Assembly (NCBI RefSeq): GCF_001039355.2
Contig: NW_019773603.1
Coordinates: forward strand, 69,894 to 133,893
Origin: Lingula anatina
Taxonomy: Eukaryota; Brachiopoda; Lingulata; Lingulida; Lingulidae
DNA: 64,000 nucleotides
Reading direction: 5' to 3'
Position 1 is the stretch's first letter. Each line of letters begins with the position of its first letter. Of this stretch, positions 35,276 through 47,900 are shown piece by piece. Below the pieces are notes generated by a model, which had not been told where the DNA came from, did no database searches, and saw only the letters and a list, made by a program, of their open reading frames with translations. A program made the translations under genes and the position numbers.

Positions 35276-38200
35276 AGCGGCCGCCAAATTTCGAACATCA
35301 TGTTTGTGTTTGTCCTTCAAGTATGGTATCCAAGAGACATAAAGATATTTATTGGTGTGTATTGTGTGCCAAACTCTTCCCTTGCAAACACTCCCTATAG
35401 GATCCTGTGGGATTCCCAGGAGTTTTTTTGAGCCATTAATTTACTTATTAAAAATCCACATAGCCCTGCACAATGGAAAATGAATGGCTATCCGGATAAA
35501 ATGTATAAAGTTTAAAGTCACAATATAGTTGCTGATAACCTGTAACCGACACCAAAACCTACTACTAATGGTTTATTCAGTTTTATAGTGAGAGCAAGCC
35601 ATTGAGTACCATTTAATGTGGTAGTAAATACTTCTTATGTACAGCTGAACAAATAAGTGCATATGCCAGACTAATAAGACAAGTATATATATTTATAATT
35701 TACAATATTAATCCGTGAACCAGTCAGTCTTCTTCAGGTAACATGCATGTAATTACACATTATGATTAATAATTTGTTACATTATTAATATCATTTGTTA
35801 AAATTAGAAACAGCAGATGGATAAAAAATCTTGTAAAACCTTTGGGTCCTTTAAAAGTAAAAAGTCTACAGTTAATCAATTTTAATTAAAAAAAAATTTT
35901 AAAGAACCATGTGCAGGGTGGGTACAGTCAGACAATTTTTTTTTTCCTGTTTTTGCTTCTTATCTGTGTAAATGCCAATGTAAATGGCACTAAAAAAGGG
36001 GTGATCAAAACCGGTGATTTTACCACACGTAGATGTCACAACTACACACTTGCAATCTTCTTCAGTGGCACATCCATACAATGAATGTAAATAAAATCAC
36101 CTGTGAAAATTCGATAATATAATTCCATTAGAAGTAAAATCATTCAACTTTCTTTAAAACAAGTATGCCCTTTGTCTTACCTTTTTTTTTTTTTTTGAAA
36201 CTGTTTATGTGATTTTTCCGTGTCAGTTAAGTTGATGAATTCAACTCCATCAGTCTAAAACTGGTTAGTTGCTTTATTGCAGCACCACTTGCGTACATGT
36301 AAACGGGCTCTTTCACATTTTTTTCCTTTTAAAGTCAACAACCATTTCTTGAGTGTGCCCTACATTCAGAAAGGGGCCCATTTCTCCCCACCTTGACAAC
36401 TGAGCTGACATTGCTTCTGTACCAGGTCTCGTCATTATCCACCATCAAATAGGCTCCAGAGATGATGATTCAGTAAATTCACAAATACAGCAGACTACTG
36501 AACCTGAGCAAATAATGTGAATTGCTAACAATATTAACAACTGATTAGAGGCTACAGGTTCTAGGTTCTAGTACTAATCTGGGTCTTTCTTTTTTACATT
36601 TTTTTTATCCTTTAAATTTTTTTTCTTCTTCCAAAACACTGGAAACAGAGATAAATATGACCATTTGTTGCTTATATTTACTTAAAAAAGACAAGGAGAC
36701 TAATGTTGCACTTCCAAGACTTTATTCAACTCAGACCCATACATCAATGTGCCTGCACCGCAAAACGCATTATAAAACTTTCAAAACCTACATGTACCCA
36801 AGGACTTTCAAGACCTACATGTACATTTTCCCATGGCAATTTAACCTGGCTAAACACAATGCATAACTTTCAAAACCTCCATGCCCCAAGTTAATTTAAT
36901 CCAGCATAACATATAGGACCCTTAAAACTTACGGTAATGACTCGATCTTTTCAATGGGCAAAAATAATCAAACTTTCAGATACACACTTTAATAATCACA
37001 AATTTATATTTCTTCATAGCATTTGCGGTGCTTTTACTGCATATAATACAACTAAAGCATAAGCTGCTTTTTAATTTTGTTGGTACCAGTAAATAGGAAT
37101 GTTCTAATTTTAAGAAAATACCCTGTTAAGTGACTGTAAAATTAACAATTTGCACCCTTGAAAAGGTCAAATAATTACTGTCATTTAAGCCAGCAAAATT
37201 ATAGAAAGGGTTTTTAAAGCCTATATGCACCCCATTTTTAACTGACAAAAACAAATGCAGATCTTTCAGAACATACACGTATTCAAGTTAAAGATGGCAT
37301 TGTACAATGTAGAACTTGCAGAGCACACCACGCTGCATAAATCAATAATCTGTCGTCTCTTTTACAATCCAATTAATTTTTTTATGACAGTGACAAACTG
37401 AAGCTACATGTACATGTGCACATAGTTAAATAAAATGCATATAAAATGATCATCTAACAAAAATAATAAATAAAATAAGAACTACTTAAACATGCATTAC
37501 AACACTGCAAAAAATAAAATATATGAAATGATGTAAGCATTCACAACACTTCAATACAACAGACAACAAAATGTCAGACCTTTCTAAGGAAAAAGTTAAA
37601 TAAATCGAGGAAGTTCTGCAGCTTGAGACATTAATAAAGGCATCAGTGGTTAAGTTAACTTAATATCTATCAATGTTAAAGGTTCAAAGCAGAGTTAAAA
37701 GACATTCACAAAAAATAAATGACATTATTGTATTTTTATAAGTGTATAACTGATCAATCATAGCTTCTACCAGTAGGAAGATAGCTGGAGAGAAGATACC
37801 ATAAAGTGAAAACACATAAAAAATAAAATATTTTTCCATATTACTTGAGAGGGTACAAGATACAAAAAGCTTTCTTACATTGAACCAAGTCTCTTTTCTT
37901 AACACTATATTTCTTAAAGTATCAGTATGTCATTCAGTCAAAGTCCAACAACACAAATGATGGTAAAAAAAAATAAAATAAATATCACTACACACACAGT
38001 TGCAAAGAGAGAGGATAATGATAATAAACAGCTACACATCTAACACACGTGCAGGCTAAACATCTATATATACAGGTATATATATCAGGCAACAGCAAAA
38101 ATCAGTAAACTTCTAGTTACATACCACGATAAAACAGTAACAACATTATTTAGTTTTCATTATCATGATCACAGGACCGATCATATAATACTGAGTTTAT

Positions 38201-38543
38201 ATAACAGTGGGCATTCTGCCTTTGATGCAAGGGACATTTTCTCTAAAGATCATGCATTATTTAAGCTTGAAACGTTTTCTGAAGTCACTTTAATTTCTGA
38301 TAAATTCTATTGGTTTTCTAGCAATATTCCACCACCTGGCATTAAAAATACTAGTATGTGCATTCAGCCTGCTGAGGGCTTGCATAACATACCTTATTTT
38401 TCAAAGAATTTAAAATTTGAGAAAGTTTTGAGAGCATGTCCCCTGCTCTTGTATTTACTTTGAAATATATACTACTGTTTCAACAGGAGTAACGATTTCT
38501 GCAAAACTACTTGCTTTTGAAGCTATATGTAAGGTTATTTATT

Positions 38544-38732
38544 GTACCACCAGCGTTAGCGCTGGCGGTACACATGGTTTTAGTCCCGTCCGGTCCGTTC
38601 CGCCGGCTCCGCCGGCTCCTGCGGCTCCGCCGNTGTGTCCCTTCTTTTGTGTATGTGGGGGTCTATACGAATGCACTTGCTCCAGCTGGTGGTACAATAT
38701 TCGGAGGCGGTATCGCCTCTCTGATCCTCTAG
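38544..38732. mobile_element. GC-rich palindromic insertion
   Basis: Inserted in transporter-tail copy 2 between TTATT and TTATGATG; copy 1 is uninterrupted at 27,640. It begins with a near-perfect 28-bp palindrome, GTACCACCAGCG then CGCTGGCGGTAC, and has a related CAGCTGGTGGTAC inside. An N at 38,632 means it may be incomplete. Non-coding. Confidence 0.6.
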
Positions 38733-38829
38733 TTATGATGATACTTTTATTGCTTAGTAATTTCTCTATTTCATATTTTCAAAGACACCTTGAGCATATA
38801 ACAGAGAAAAAATTCCTTGAAATTTGAAC

Positions 38830-38884
38830 ACTTTGGACACATTTTCACTTTGGTCGGTTCCGTGGTGTGGTCACAAATGCCCAT
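38830..38884 (-). pseudogene. Fragment of the transporter C-terminal exon, deleted form
   Basis: Same fragment as at 27,736 but with 50 bp removed, which shifts the frame after RNRPK. Not usable as coding sequence. Confidence 0.6.
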
Positions 38885-39041
38885 GCACACCATATCTAAA
38901 ATCACTGACAAAATTACAATGCTGATGATAACATGAAAAATGTAGAAATTTCCAGGATTTTTTCCAGCACTATAAGAGTCACTTTTTTAAGGGTGACTGC
39001 ATAGCCTGAACATGATCAAATATCAAAATATTTTCTGAAAT

Positions 39042-39386
39042 TTAAAGGGATAATAACTCTTCGTATGAAATCTGTATTTCACAATAAAAACTTTGTGAAT
39101 GACTCATAAAAATATAATATATTCTGTTTTCCCACAAAAACGGCTGTTATAGCTATTATTCTGATATCTGAGCTTGTCTTTAGACCACGTGACCTCCATT
39201 GATGGCTATACTTTGTTAAAATCTCTTAAGAGATTTTAACAAAAAACCAAACTTTTTAGAAAAAAACCAGGGACTAACTTTGAATGTAAAAATGGATTCG
39301 TTAACCATTGGTAAGTATGGGAAAATTGTTGTTTACTCCAGGAAAATTCATTTTTTGGCCAAAACGAAGAGTTATTATCACTTTAA
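39042..39386. mobile_element. TTAA-target MITE, short form, in transporter-tail copy 2
   Basis: 345 bp with TTAA on each side, same orientation and length class as the copy at 13156. The empty site in duplicate 1 near 28,001 reads TTTCTGAAATTTAAGTACAG. Confidence 0.9.
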
Positions 39387-40299
39387 GTACAGTCATTTGC
39401 TGTATTTACAAAAAAAAAAAGTTCAAGATGTATCTTTCCACCATGGGAGACAAACCCCAATATCATTTAATCGCAACATGCCAGTTCATTCAATATCAAC
39501 TATCAACTGCTACATGTTTTTATATAAAATATTGTTTACATTTGTGTTCACTGGCACAATTCATTCTAAAAAATAACTTAAACATTTCAGGCAAATAAAA
39601 AATCAATGATGCCAATCAATGAAAACAAGTGAAATTACGTTTTGCTTATAAGGAGAAAGCCATTCATTTTCAGTGACAAATAAAGAATAGTTTCTAAAAG
39701 CCCAGTAGTAAACAAAATGTTCTGTTCAAGAAAGTACTGGAAATGGCATATTTCTTGAAAATAAATGATTACTCATCAAAATTCAGGTGAAAATCACTCT
39801 TCTCTCCCTCTCTGTCCACTTGTGAGAAAATTCTGAGAGTTGCAGCCACATTTTTCCCAGATTTGGATACGTTCTTTATCTGTCACTTTTCATTACAATA
39901 CATCTATTATTATAGATATTCATTCTATGTATTGTTTTCATAAAGTACCTTATAAAGATGTTACAGTAAAAGACAATATATATCTATGAGGCACCGCTCA
40001 TGTAGGCTCCATACATGAAATTTGAAAAAAAAAAAAGGTGTTTTGTTTGAATCTAGAAAAATACATGATATCTACTTTTTAAAATCTTTTGTTAAGTACA
40101 GCACATTATAATACTTTGGTAAAATGTTTTTCTTCCAAGTTTTACTATACCATTTTACTTCTATAGAAAATCTGATACAAAACAATAGCAAAAGAGAGTG
40201 TAAGTGAATGTACAGATCTTAGTCTACTAGATATACTAGTATACAACTATGTAGGCCTTTCACAATAAAAATAACAGCTTTTGCAAAAAAACAATCAAC

Positions 40300-40458
40300 T
40301 TAAACTTTTTGCAAGTCATAAGACCTGGACTGAAGAGTAAATATTGTATCTCGTGAAGACATAAAGCTGTGACTGATTGTGGACCAAGAATCTTCGGCAC
40401 TGCGGATGTGTTTCTGAGTGGATTCGGAGAATACTGGAGTCGTCACCACCCTCCATCG
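40300..40458 (-). CDS. Candidate alternative last exon of SLC6 transporter
   Basis: Minus strand, 159 bases after the strong acceptor TTCCTGCATTTTCAG. It is phase 0 like the regular last exon and encodes 52 residues then TAA. It begins RWRVVTTP against RWAFVTTP of the regular exon and then differs completely (Ser/Thr-rich, end YDLQKV). It lies 1.2 kb beyond the regular last exon on the same strand, the normal place for an alternative terminal exon. Splicing from exon 44,294-44,464 would keep the frame. Differences from duplicate 1 include two amino-acid changes and no frame break. The cytoplasmic tail of SLC6 transporters controls trafficking, so a tail swap would alter regulation rather than transport. 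Confidence 0.6.
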   Translation of the reverse strand, partial: RWRVVTTPVFSESTQKHIRSAEDSWSTISHSFMSSRDTIFTLQSRSYDLQKV

Positions 40459-41702
40459 CTGAAAATGCAGGAAGATGAAATGGTAAATAACTCAGGTCTT
40501 TTGGGGCACTTTTAACTCTTTGGAGCTTTTAAAAAACTGAACTAGGTGCTATTCAGTTCTTCTTTGTCATTCTAAATATGAAGTTAAAAATACCTATAAT
40601 ATTGATAATGCTTCATGTATCTCCTAATCTCTCCAGTAAGATATGTTTATCAAACCAAAAGTTATCATGAAAATTCACAGTTCATGGAGAGTGCACTCAC
40701 TGGTGGAAAAACACATCTGAACGACCTGCATGTGTGCGTGCATGTGTGTCTGCATGTGCATGCCTCTGTGTGTGTTTGTGTATGGGGTTTTTTTAACAAC
40801 TACTGGCACAAGCAAGCTGCCAAAAATAATATCATAATCAGAACAAAAACTTTCATATTAACAAATTCACCAGTCAACTGTATCAAAATTAAAACAGAAG
40901 CTCCAAAAGCAACCTATCCACAGCAAATCAATCTCCACTATGCACCGTCACACAAAAAATGCAGTATTGCCAAAAATTCTATGTATCACATATCTTTTGA
41001 TTTTTTTCCTACCTGTTGTTTTAGATCCATTTTATCTTTCTTTTTTTAATGACTATTACACACAGAGCTTGTAAGGGAAAATGCTGACAAATGTCAGCAA
41101 AATATTGACATGAAAAGCTCCTTTACATACTGATCTTGCTGGCTTTTCATTACTAAATATTACAGCAAAAATTCAATATCACAATTCCAATCAATTTAAA
41201 AACCTGCCTAGACAGGCAGTTATGCATTCAGAAAACAATTTATTTCAGCTTATTTAATGGAGTATAATCTTTTTACAGATTCTTGCCAAAACTGAATGGG
41301 AATCGGTATTCTTTCTTACTAAGACAAAAGCACATTATTAGAGGTGATTAAAGAAGAAACAGTCCTTACACACAAAAATTGATACATTTAAAGACAAATT
41401 ATTCTTCTTTTTCTTTTTTTTTATCGAAAAACCAGCAGTTTTTCAGATTATTATGTTATTTCCTCAAAAATAAAATAAAAGCAAATCAAATTATTGACTG
41501 GAAAAAAATGAAGCATCAGCAACATCCCAAAGTCCAAACTTTCATTATGCACACAAAATCATTTTTCTGAATCAGACTGTTAAAATTACAGAGAAGCAAA
41601 ACTCATGCAAAATATCCAGAAGCAAAAGCAGAGAAAGTACAACCTGTTATAAGCAGAGATACCCATGTGCTACCTACCACCAAAGTAAACAAGAAGAATG
41701 TA

Positions 41703-41927
41703 TTATACAGCATTTCCATTAGCCATTAGATCGGACGGAGAGAGCATAGGGGTGGCGTTGTTGTTCGTGGCTTTTTCTTTGGGATGGGCGTGGTCGCTGC
41801 CATTTTGCATTGCTGTGGGAACTTTGGACACGTTTTCAACATCATAGGTTGGGATGACGGCGTAAGTTAGATGAGCAATTTTGGCCTCCTTTGGTCGGTT
41901 CCGTGGTGTGGTCACAAATGCCCAACG
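41703..41927 (-). CDS. SLC6 last exon (regular C-terminal tail)
   Basis: Encodes 74 residues of cytoplasmic tail, [13 protein letters not shown]... to GNAV, then TAA. Acceptor GATGCAG. The tail is Asn/Ala rich with no recognised motif. Confidence 0.85.
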   Translation of the reverse strand, partial: RWAFVTTPRNRPKEAKIAHLTYAVIPTYDVENVSKVPTAMQNGSDHAHPKEKATNNNATPMLSPSDLMANGNAV

Positions 41928-44900
41928 CTGCATCAAGGCAAGAATTAAGCAAATAATATATGGAGAGTGAAGGGAAATAAGTATCTTTTTTTTATGAATG
42001 CATCATGTAAAGCACCTGACTAGGCTTACTAGAACAACCTGCCAATGAGACCAACACTTAGTCAGTCAGAAAGGTGGCAAGCTGTATTTGAATTCGCACC
42101 AGCTATGGAAAATCTTCTCTTAACCATGCAGTTATGTACTTCAAAACGCTTTCTTTGCCAGAGAAAGTGAAATAGAAATTTTGCAAAATTCATTTCTGCT
42201 TTGATAAAAAAATTCCTTTTGGTTGTAAATTAGAAACAAATTGATTTCATTAAAAAAAAAACTCCTAGGTGTGAGCCCTGCATAATGTTAAAAGAATTTA
42301 CCCAGTCATTGCCACTTGTTAGTGACATCAGAAATAGTTTAGTTTGGTCAACTCAGTTATAAAGTAACGTGTCTAATACATATTAATAGTTATATTGTTA
42401 GTAAAAGAAGCAGACATTTTTAGTCCAGTTCTGTTATTCAAAGTTGTTTTATGGTTAAAGTTAATATATAGTTATCAGTGAATGCAGTGTTTGAAGATAA
42501 GCTTGAATTACAGAGATAAGTATTGATCAGAAGTAACTGCTAACAAATGAAGAACAAAAATAAAGGCAAATCAACAACTTTATCTATGTTACACTATAAA
42601 TCAAATAACCAAAATTTGAAAAAAGCAGTGATAACTGCCAATTAAGCAATGCAGCATGTTATAGACTACACAGGACACAAGGCTGACTAATATATAAATG
42701 CTGAAAACAACCACATTTCCAGTGCAACACTCAAACATACATTTACAACAAGAGAAACCTCAAAAGAGAGGCAACACAGATGGATTGATGTATAAGGCCA
42801 CAACTATCTTTAGTTGAGCTTTTAGGAATGTTATATTATTCTAATTCTTATAGCAATCAAACTGAATGTTGTACAACAATTTTAAAGGTGAATATACCTA
42901 TGTGACAACTACCAGATCATGACTGCAGTACTTAGTCAGTATTGCACATATATACATACACAGTGAAAACTACTGTAACAGTACTGTACATTTGCTCACT
43001 ACAGCAACACCACAATATCAAAACTACCAAACAAACTATATACATGTACAGTCAGAAAAGCTACAGTGTACAGCAACAGTAAACGCATCACTCCAGAAAT
43101 TCAACGCTGCACAACACATGCACGTTCAGTAAACATTAATACACTGTCAAAAGCAATCTTCAGACCGATTTGAAGGTGTCTGGGTTGTTAAAAAACTGCA
43201 CAACAAAACAGCAAATTAATCCACAGTATTTAACTACATGCACTACAGCAGGCTGCAGCTGTACGGTCCCTCTTTATCTATTTACTTGGGTGACAAGATC
43301 TAGCTATAATAGTTATCATGTTACACTCCAATTTCTAATTTTCTCTCCACAATGTAAATAGCACAAAAATATTAAGCACATAAAATGTTGAACAAAATAC
43401 CTAAGAAAGTAAAACAGCAATTATGACTGAACCATAGTATGACATTTCCTTGAAGTATATCACCTGATATGCCACATATACACACACAATGCAGTGATAT
43501 CACATACACAATGCAGTGATGTCACATATACAGAATCCACAGTGATATCACATACACAATGCACAGTGATATCACATACACAATGCACAGTGATATCACA
43601 TATACAGAATGCACAGTGATATCACATACAGAATGCAGTGATGTCACATATACAGAATGCACAGTGATATCACATACACAATGCAGTGAGATCACATACA
43701 CAACGCAGTGATGTCACATATACAGAATGCACAGTGATATCACATACACAATGCACAGTGATGTCACATACACAATGCACAGAGATGTCACATACAGAAT
43801 GCAGTGAAGTCACATACAAAATGCACAATGATGTCACATACACACACAATGTAGTGATGTCATACACACACACAATGCAGTGATGTCACACACATACACT
43901 GTACCATGATGTCACACAATGCACAGCGATGCCACATATATGAACAATGCAGTGATGTCACATACAAGCATAATGCAGTGATGCCACATTCACGCACAAT
44001 GCAGTGATGTCAGATACACACACAATGCACAGTGATGTCACAATTCATAAATACTCTGTGCTAAGTTTTCTAAACCCACTACAGCTAATTTCCAACAGGT
44101 TCTAACATCATTATTATTGTCAACCAGATATAAAACATTTCCACTGACTCTAAAATGAAACTGCATCATTCTACTTGCTGTAAACAGTTCATAGTCTAGA
44201 TTACTTACCTTTAAATCCAAAATATCTGGAGAGAGAGAGAGAGAGAGAGAGAGAACCTTTGTTCCTCAGAAGGTCCACAATTTGTCCACTCACCTCAGCC
44301 AATGTCCCCCTGGCCCTAGCTATCCTGTAGAGTGCCGTCAGCGGGATGCAGATCATGGATGCGAATGCCATGCACATGCCCAGGCCCTGTGCATACGGAG
44401 GGTACTCGTACGTCTTGTTGTATGTTAGTGGCTTGAAGGTCGCAAAGAAGAAGATCAACATCCCCTGGGAAGGAAAAAAATAAACTGTAAAATGATCTGC
44501 AAGTTAAAAATTTTACACATTTAATCTTTTTATTTTGAAATTAAAGCATGATAGCCGATTAATTACAGGTAAGATCTTGATAGAGTTTTTAAAATGTTAT
44601 ATATCAGTTAACAAGTGCACAATTAATGCTCAATTTTATCTAACTTATCACCATTTCATCCAGATTTAACTTTTCATAAATGCACACAGTCCATTGTATT
44701 TTAATTCATAACAGTGGCAGGGACTCGGATATCTCACTGCGCCACAGAAAGTTACATCCTTCATGAAGTCATCTGGTTGTGTCTGTCATGCTCTTCAGCA
44801 GGTACTGAATCAAGTGCCCTCTCCTATACCTACCATGGTTATCAGAGGTGTGATAACAATCCAGCAGACCCAGAACCAGGGCAGGATCTTGAAGCCCAGC

Positions 44901-47900
44901 ATCAGCTCAATGTCCTTGTAGAACCTGGACGCACCTGGAAACACAAAACAGAATGCACAGCAGTCAAAGATTTTGAAATAAAAAAATTTGAACTAAAGAT
45001 TGAAAATGGGACCACATATTTTCAGATGTTCATAACATCATAAGCAATTATTCTTTATATTTTGACACCCATAAATTGCTTGCACCCCAACATTAGCCTG
45101 TCATTTCCTTAAATACATAAACTAGCTCATACACACATTTCCACATATCCACCCTATGGCTATATACATATACTGATATAATACCTTATATCCATCCTAT
45201 GGCTATGCATAAATTACCATATATCTTATGGCTTTACATATATACATTCCATATAACCACCCTATGCCTATATACATATACCCATATTCCTACCATATAT
45301 CCATCCTATGGCTGCACATTCACAGAAGCAGACCCACAACAGGGCTATCCCGCTGGCAGAGTAGTAGTCAAACAACTGGAACACATACATGCCTCCCTGG
45401 AACATAGATAAGGTTAGGGTTGATGAGCAAAGATGGCAGTGCACTGGACAGAGTGCTGGATGAATGAATTGGAAAAACAGAGAATTAAGTGATGGAATTA
45501 ATCATTTATGGGAAGGGGTAGCATGTAGTCCGATTTGTAAGCTCCATTTCATATAAAAATATTGAACTAGAATCCAACAGAACCCCCTTCACACTGATGG
45601 TTCTTCTTTAGTTGGGTTTTAACTTGGTTTTTTAAAAAAGATAGACCATGCTATTTTTCTGCACAGAGTTTCAATCATGTTTTGACAGAATAATGTACAT
45701 TCAGCAGGTTCAGTAGGTTACAGATGACATACAAAAATCGGCTCACAGTCAAATTGCTCTCATGCTCACACTCACTCACCATATCTCCCTGGCCAATTCA
45801 TGTGCACATATATATATATACATGCATGAGCATCAAAACTCACATGATAAATCCCTAATTTCAGAGGTTTATTGAAAGCTAAGTGTTACCCCATCAAAAA
45901 CGCTTTATTTCATGAATTTATTGCCTCCTCCATTCAAAGACTATAATCACTCATCATCAGAAACCTCACGTACAACCTGCCAAATTTAGCAGCTATAATG
46001 TGGACTGCCTGGCAAGAGGTCAGTTAAAAAAAATAATAATAATAAATTCACTTACATTGGTCACCATCAGCAGGCCCACACAGAAGGACACAAAGCAGTA
46101 GATGGCAATGAAGATCTCTCTGTTGTAGCCTTTCCTGAGGAGCCTCGGGAACAGGTCCAATATGGATGTCACGAAGGCCTCCACGCCAACAAACTGAAGG
46201 AAATGTACATACATTTTTTAATAAAAATTGGTAATGCTTTTACTGGCTGTTTATAACAAATAAAAAAGACAAACTGTCAAAATTTTAATCATTGCCTGTT
46301 AGAAATTTACTTGACGTACTGTATATTATTATTATCACCAATTAACTATAATTTTCATCAAATGAATTATAATTTTGGATGTATCATATACTGAGAAATA
46401 GATATACAAATTTCCCTTTTCATGAGGTAGAGAAAGTTGAAATTTTTGGAGGGTAAAATATAGGTATATTATACTGACAATTGACCTTAATATCATTTTA
46501 AACTCAGCCCAAGACATCACTAGAAATACCTGACTGTCCAATCCCAAAAATATGATCATCAAGAAAAACAGTATGGCCCACAGCGGTGCTATGGGCATCT
46601 GTGTGACTGCCTTGGGGTAGGCAATGAAGGCCAGTCCCGGGCCGGACTCTGCTACCTCCGTGATGTCCACGCCTTGCTCGTACGCCATGAAGCCCAGCAC
46701 GGAGAAGATGGCGAAACCAGCGTACAAACTGGTGCCGCTGTTGGCCAGGGAGATGATGATCACATCCCTACAGGAAAAAAACAGAAAGAGAAAGGATGCT
46801 TGAGGTATGGTACATGATTCAAAGAAAAGATGTCACTTGACTTTTTCTTTTTTTTTTTGACTATTGCATAATGACAGTAAAAAAAATGCTTTTTAGGAAC
46901 CTCCTTTATATTTTACTAATGAGGCATGATGTTTTAAACCCTCCTTATTAAAGATGCATACAAAGTCAATTTTTGTCAATAAAACCAACCGAATGCCAGC
47001 ATATAGTTTCAAGTAGTATAACTAAGAGAATTACCAAAAGGCAGTGTTTAATTTTACCCGAAAATTATGTTTGAACGGATTTTTCTGCTAGCATTCTATG
47101 CTGTATGACAATGGGGCAGAAAAGTAGGTCACGAAATAGGTTAAATTCCTGACCCAAAATTTAAAGAAAGGAGCAGTCTAAAGCTCTTTTATGGCTGATC
47201 GAGTGATCTATTCAGTTTATCCCTTGGCATGTCGAATTTATTTGTGACGCATAAGAAACTAGAAGAAGTGGTTTACATGTGTTACTAGATATCCACGCTC
47301 TACCTATGCTCGGTTCGTATGTACCTTTAAGGGTCTTCCAAACCTACAATATAACAATTAAGACAGTCAACTCTCTATCCCCTTACCCTCCCCCTTCTCT
47401 CAACATCTCCCTGGTATCTGAGGCTTACACTTTGTGTTAGTTAACATGGTGTGATTCCTCCACTTACTTGTAGTGGTTGTTATGGAACTTGTTATAACTG
47501 CCCAGTGCTATCATGGCTCCCAGGGCTATGGCATAGGAGAAGAAAACCTGGGTGCCAGCATCTATCCATACCTACAAAATCAATAAAGAAAATCTGGATC
47601 AAAGCAGTCTATTTAACAAACATGGAAAACATGTGAGCCTGCTGTGCTTCTGTTTATGCTATTGTCATATATATATATGTATTCAGAAAGAAAAGAGGAC
47701 CTTTAAAAATACGGAAAATGCAAACACCTTATATGTGGCTATATATGGGAAATAGAAGTACCATGATGCCAGAGCATCCAGATTTCCAACTCTCTTTGTA
47801 TCTTTTGCAAAGTCCCACATTCATTACATATTCACCANGTCACCCCACGGATCAGAAGTGCTGTGATCACTAGGTAGGGAAATGTGGCTGTGAAATACAC

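Larger units (their letters stand above)
31615..35541 (+). repeat. BRICHOS tandem unit D
   Basis: Begins with the end-of-unit block (CGTTCAGCTAGCGAACAG) also seen near 8350 and 16,550, continues through copy D, and resumes unit C similarity at 35,212. The stretch 34,061-35,211, after an N, has no match elsewhere in the window. It contains GTAACGTATGTTCC three times (34,483, 34,508, 35,040) and no convincing gene. Confidence 0.75.
35542..41251. repeat. Transporter-tail segmental duplication, copy 2
   Basis: Partner of 24,283-29,866 and contiguous with the transporter gene. Relative to copy 1 it carries a TTAA MITE (39,042-39,386) and a GC-rich insertion (38,544-38,732), and lacks some short pieces. 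Mostly non-coding. It may include transporter 3' UTR and holds an alternative last exon at 40,300-40,458. Confidence 0.85.

Noticed and set aside
43478-44041. Regularly spaced repeats resembling a CRISPR array
   Set aside because: Units are degenerate, contiguous and without unique spacers, and lie in a eukaryotic intron. It is a minisatellite.
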